A stretch of DNA of 9,060 bases from Deltaproteobacteria bacterium (GTDB taxonomy: Bacteria > Myxococcota > B64-G9): contig JAUVAM010000089.1 in NCBI GenBank assembly GCA_030591745.1, positions 1-9,060 on the forward strand, read 5' to 3'. Positions 6,174-9,060 of the stretch are shown piece after piece. A program made the translations under genes and the position numbers. The notes beneath the pieces are model-generated. The model was not told the origin of the DNA and made no database searches. It saw only the letters and a list, made by a program, of their open reading frames with translations. Within the stretch, counting starts at the first letter, position 1, and each line of letters opens with the position of its first letter.

Positions 6174-6896
6174 TCAGATGATGAATATGGCGCCTGCCTC
6201 GATGTAGTTGAAGGGGCCGGTCAGCCCGAAGCTGAAAAAGCGCACCGGCGAGGCCAGCACCAAGTCTACGTTGATGAAAACGTGGAACCAGTCGGTGATG
6301 TAGATTTCGCCTCCGAAGTGGCCCGGGATGCCGCCGAAAACTTCTGTCTGGTTGGAAGAGCCTGTTGTGTAGGGGTAAAGGATGGCTCCCACTTCCGCAT
6401 AGATGGAACCGCCTTTGACACGCAGGCCGATCATGAAGGAAGGCCAGAGGGCCAGCCCCTCGCTCAGGCTTTCAACCGCATCGCTATCGCTATAAAAAAT
6501 ACCGTAAGCCTTGAGCTTGATGGCTGATTGAAAAACCCCAGTTCGCCCATAGATGTTTACTTTGAAACCGCCACCCACCATCCAGGTCTGGCCGATGCCC
6601 TGGTAGGGGATGAGGGTTTCGGCGATGAGATCCAGCCGGTCCAGCACGCCCACATGGGCACCCAGGCTGGAGTAAAGCAGACCGGCGGAGAGTCGGAAGC
6701 CGAAGTCACCGGCCGGCAGTCCGCCTGCGTCCAGCATCATGGATTTAAACTCGCCATCCTTTTTGGGCTTCTTGTTCTCCAGCTCATCCCAGCCCGACTG
6801 ATCTTCCCAGTCATCGGCTGTCGCAAAGCCGCCGGGCAGCAAGATCATCGCCAGCATCAGCACCCATCCCAGAAAACAATTTTTTTCAGCTTGCAT
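6174..6896 (-). CDS. Outer-membrane beta-barrel protein, family unknown
   Basis: The 240-residue product has a signal peptide (hydrophobic 8-24, cleavage probably after ATA at 27). An acidic then lysine-rich mature N-terminus follows (DDWEDQSGWDELENKKPKKD). Strongly amphipathic strands come next: FGFRLSAGLLYSS (65-77), TWMVGGGFKVNIYG (104-117), AIKLKAYGIFYS (125-136), WPSFMIGLRVKG (151-162), SIYAEVGAILYPY (164-176), and paired strands around 194-215. The C-terminus is FNYIEAGAIFII, ending in Ile rather than the usual aromatic residue. A ribosome binding site AGGGGA precedes the ATG. It starts 24 bp after the lipoprotein gene, so both probably share a transcript. No named family is recognised. 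Confidence 0.8.
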   Translation of the reverse strand: MQAEKNCFLGWVLMLAMILLPGGFATADDWEDQSGWDELENKKPKKDGEFKSMMLDAGGLPAGDFGFRLSAGLLYSSLGAHVGVLDRLDLIAETLIPYQGIGQTWMVGGGFKVNIYGRTGVFQSAIKLKAYGIFYSDSDAVESLSEGLALWPSFMIGLRVKGGSIYAEVGAILYPYTTGSSNQTEVFGGIPGHFGGEIYITDWFHVFINVDLVLASPVRFFSFGLTGPFNYIEAGAIFII

Positions 6897-6920
6897 GGTT
6901 TCCCCTGGTTTTCGTGGTCC

Positions 6921-8429
6921 CTAAGGACAGGTCGTCGTCAAGGCCGGCAGGTTGCTGGGTGTCCACCAGCTATCGAGAGTGCAGTCATTGTCCGTGTCGC
7001 GGGGGCGTTCCCGGGTGATGAAATCACCGTCGGCGTTTTGCGTGTCCCAGGTCACCAGGCCCGTGCCGCCCATGGACGGCGGTAGGGTGTTGTCGTTGTC
7101 CTTGTTGGTGGCCTCGTCGCCGTAATGATCGTAGCGGGCCACGACGTGATCGCCGTTGACGTCTTCGATCTCTAAGAGTCTTCGGTTGCCGGGCCATTCT
7201 TCCGTGCCGCCCCATTGCTGACCCGCCAGGCCCCAAGTGTACTTGTAGCCCATGCGCAGGCCCGAGGGCAGCACGAAGCTGATGGTCCAGACGCCGTCCC
7301 CGGCCGACTCGTCACCGTGGCTGCCGTCGTCGTACATGGGGATGGTGTTCGGTGCCCAGGCACCCAGTTTGGCGTCGATGTCCGGATCCCAGATGGGGCT
7401 GTCGCTTTCGATGATACCGCCCACGAAGAACATGCTGGCCCCGGCCTGGGGATCGGTCCAGCGGAAGCGATCGATGGCCAGGCAAGAACCGTCTTTGAGC
7501 CCGTCGTTGAAATCCACGGCGAAGAAGCTGCGGATGATTTTGCGTCCATCCTGTCCGCAGGCCAGGGCAATCTCGGCCGGATCGCTTGAGGGGGCAAAGG
7601 CCGCGGTGTCGGCGCAACAGGCTGCAAAGTAATCGTCTTCGTCGCAGAAGCAGGCTTTGAACTCGAAGGCCTCCAGGGCCGCGAGCAGGGCCACGTCGAA
7701 GTCGAGGGTGGTGTCTTCCGCGGTCGCGTCCCCGTCGTAATCGATGGGGTTGGCGAAGATGAAGTCTGGATGCAAGGGGCTTTGCAGCACTTGACCGTTC
7801 GAGCTGATGTGCGGATCGCGAAAGCGCAGGGCCGTGCCCCGAGCGCAGTCGCTGCAGGCGGTTACGGCCTGCACCATGTTGTAGAAAGTTTGCACCGGAC
7901 CCGAGCTGGACAAGGCCTGTAGCTCGTCGAGGGCGGTCTGCAGGCTGTCTGCCGGGTAGCTTGTCAGGCCGCGCCCCGAGGAGGAGGCTTTGGCTTGAAC
8001 GAGAAGGCAGGCGGCTGTTTCCCGGTTGTCGATGCCGTCAAAGTCTCCGGCGCTCGTCGTCTGGCCCGGCTCGGCCACGGGCACCAGGGCCCGGTAGGCC
8101 ACCGTGCCGCGCTCGGCTCGAACCGTTAAGCCCACCAGGCGCAGGCCGGCTTCGAATGCGGCTTCGAAGGTCTCGCCCGCAACGCTCAGCTTGGGGCTTT
8201 GCTCGACTCCGGCACCTGAGAAAAAGTGCATGTCCAGGGCGTCCAAGCCAGCGATGGCGGATGCCGGGATGCTGCCTTCGATGATGGCGGGCTCCGGATC
8301 GGGCTGGATGCCTCCGTCCGGGGCCGGGTGATCGTCGCCGGTGGCGGTGGCCAAGAAGGTTTCGAATCCGCAACCAGCGCCGGCCAACAACAGCCCCAGA
8401 ATAACCACGAAGATTTCTTGTCGTTTCAT
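6921..8429 (-). CDS. Lipoprotein with Asp-rich motifs and carbohydrate-binding-like domain
   Basis: The 502-residue product begins with a lipoprotein signal (LAGAGC, Cys20) and a short Asp/Pro linker. The N-terminal half (about 47-320) is not recognised; it includes most of the mature protein's eleven cysteines, with CSDC (192-195), CFC (260-262) and CC (271-272), which suggests disulphides. A domain at about 333-446 contains MYDDGSHGDESAGDGVWT (365-382), then YKYTWG and WGGTEEWPGN, a pattern of extracellular Ig-like or starch-binding-like beta-sandwich domains. Asp-rich loops that could bind calcium occur at DYDGDATAED (230-239), DVNGD (423-427) and DTDNDCTLD (478-486), the last like the DxDxDxxxD loops of thrombospondin type 3 repeats. 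AGAGG stands five bases before the ATG, in the 10-bp gap after the upstream barrel gene. A surface role in glycan or partner binding is inference. Confidence 0.8.
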   Translation of the reverse strand: MKRQEIFVVILGLLLAGAGCGFETFLATATGDDHPAPDGGIQPDPEPAIIEGSIPASAIAGLDALDMHFFSGAGVEQSPKLSVAGETFEAAFEAGLRLVGLTVRAERGTVAYRALVPVAEPGQTTSAGDFDGIDNRETAACLLVQAKASSSGRGLTSYPADSLQTALDELQALSSSGPVQTFYNMVQAVTACSDCARGTALRFRDPHISSNGQVLQSPLHPDFIFANPIDYDGDATAEDTTLDFDVALLAALEAFEFKACFCDEDDYFAACCADTAAFAPSSDPAEIALACGQDGRKIIRSFFAVDFNDGLKDGSCLAIDRFRWTDPQAGASMFFVGGIIESDSPIWDPDIDAKLGAWAPNTIPMYDDGSHGDESAGDGVWTISFVLPSGLRMGYKYTWGLAGQQWGGTEEWPGNRRLLEIEDVNGDHVVARYDHYGDEATNKDNDNTLPPSMGGTGLVTWDTQNADGDFITRERPRDTDNDCTLDSWWTPSNLPALTTTCP

Positions 8430-8439
8430 TTCGGCCTCT

Positions 8440-9060
8440 TTACCAGTTGACTTCCAAGGTGGCCTTGGAGCGGAACACGCCCCAGAACTGCTCGGCGTAG
8501 CGCTCTTCGCGCCACTGATCTTTGTAGATGTATTCCATGTAATAGCGCAGCGATGCGCCGCCGTAGTTGAAGGTCAAGAGCATGAACGGTTTGACCTTGG
8601 TGGTCTGGTAGTAAGTGTAACCACTGCCAGGTGATCCATCCCTGTTGTCCTCGTCCCACCAGTCGAACTGGCCGCCGATTTGCAGCTTGAGGGTGTCGGA
8701 GATGGGGTAGGAGGCCGAGATGCGCCCGATGGTGATGTTGCCCACGTAATTGTCATCGGCAAGGTTGGTGTCCCGGCCGTCCCGGTCGATGATCTGTTTG
8801 ATCTTGGCCTGCAAATCCAAGCCTGCACCCACGTCCAGCAAGTAGTTGGCCCAAAAGACGCCGATGAAGGTCCAGCGTTCCTGATCTTCGCGGAAGACCG
8901 AGCGAGGGTCGCGGCCCCGATCAACGGAACGTGGGTTCTCGTAGTCATAAAGATCCGTGTCGGTGTAGCCCTCGGAGTAAAGGAAGTTGGGGTAGATGGG
9001 GTTTTCGCAATCGGCGCAGCCGAAGACGGGTCGATTCTGTTTGTTGGTGTTGTAGCCGAT
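8440..9060 (-). CDS. Outer-membrane beta-barrel protein, C-terminal part (partial)
   Basis: The reading frame stays open to the right window edge, so only the last 206 residues are seen and no start is assigned. The visible part begins with a polar stretch containing CADC and many Asp/Tyr residues. Long amphipathic strands with aromatic girdles follow, such as WTFIGVFWANYLLDVGAG, NYVGNITIGRISASY, LKLQIGGQFDWWDED and ASLRYYMEYIYKDQW. It ends in KATLEVNW. An aromatic last residue and alternating strands are typical of outer-membrane barrels and fit a larger porin-like protein. It lies 10 bp upstream of the lipoprotein gene on the same strand, so the pair is probably translated from one mRNA. 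The substrate or family is not identifiable. Confidence 0.75.
   Translation of the reverse strand: MGYNTNKQNRPVFGCADCENPIYPNFLYSEGYTDTDLYDYENPRSVDRGRDPRSVFREDQERWTFIGVFWANYLLDVGAGLDLQAKIKQIIDRDGRDTNLADDNYVGNITIGRISASYPISDTLKLQIGGQFDWWDEDNRDGSPGSGYTYYQTTKVKPFMLLTFNYGGASLRYYMEYIYKDQWREERYAEQFWGVFRSKATLEVNW

Noticed and set aside
6001..6527. Short plus-strand frames crossing the 5980-6173 gap
   Set aside because: They lack ribosome binding sites and run antisense into the barrel gene at 6174-6896. Codon use looks random.

Overview
This window looks like chromosomal DNA from a Gram-negative bacterium with moderately high G+C, most likely of the Myxococcota / former Deltaproteobacteria kind. The reasons are an Asp-Ala-Gly repeat linker behind a lipoprotein signal, a Cys/Gly-rich tail followed by a hydrophobic segment and four arginines (a layout like MYXO-CTERM sorting tails), several outer-membrane barrel proteins, and an Aquifex-type aconitase. 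This placement is inference from protein style; the window has no rRNA or other marker.

Left block (about 1-1354, minus strand): the N-terminal part of an aconitase-family hydratase runs off the left edge. It starts at a GTG with a strong ribosome binding site and has a plausible promoter of its own. Upstream lies a peptide deformylase that keeps all three catalytic motifs but begins with a lipoprotein signal peptide, so it is predicted to act outside the cytoplasm.

Middle block (1421-4383, plus strand): a two-gene operon diverges from the deformylase across a gap of about 66 bp. It encodes a small single-pass membrane protein of unknown function and a large lipoprotein with a BNR/Asp-box beta-propeller whose N-terminus resembles GH74 xyloglucanases.

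Right block (4361-9060, minus strand): five cell-envelope genes read leftward. In transcription order they are a C-terminal fragment of an outer-membrane barrel protein, a lipoprotein with Asp-rich, calcium-site-like motifs and a carbohydrate-binding-like domain, a second barrel protein, a third barrel protein after a 194-bp gap, and a secreted Cys-rich protein with a C-terminal anchor tail. Spacings of 10 and 24 bp and a TGATG stop/start overlap indicate at least two co-transcribed groups. The last gene meets the plus-strand propeller gene tail to tail, with a 23-bp overlap and a hairpin inside the junction.

I see no mobile elements, CRISPR arrays, tRNA or rRNA genes. No stretch longer than 300 bp lacks a gene; the longest gap is 5980-6173. 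The most unusual items are the predicted lipoprotein deformylase and the uncharacterised barrel/lipoprotein/anchored-protein cluster.
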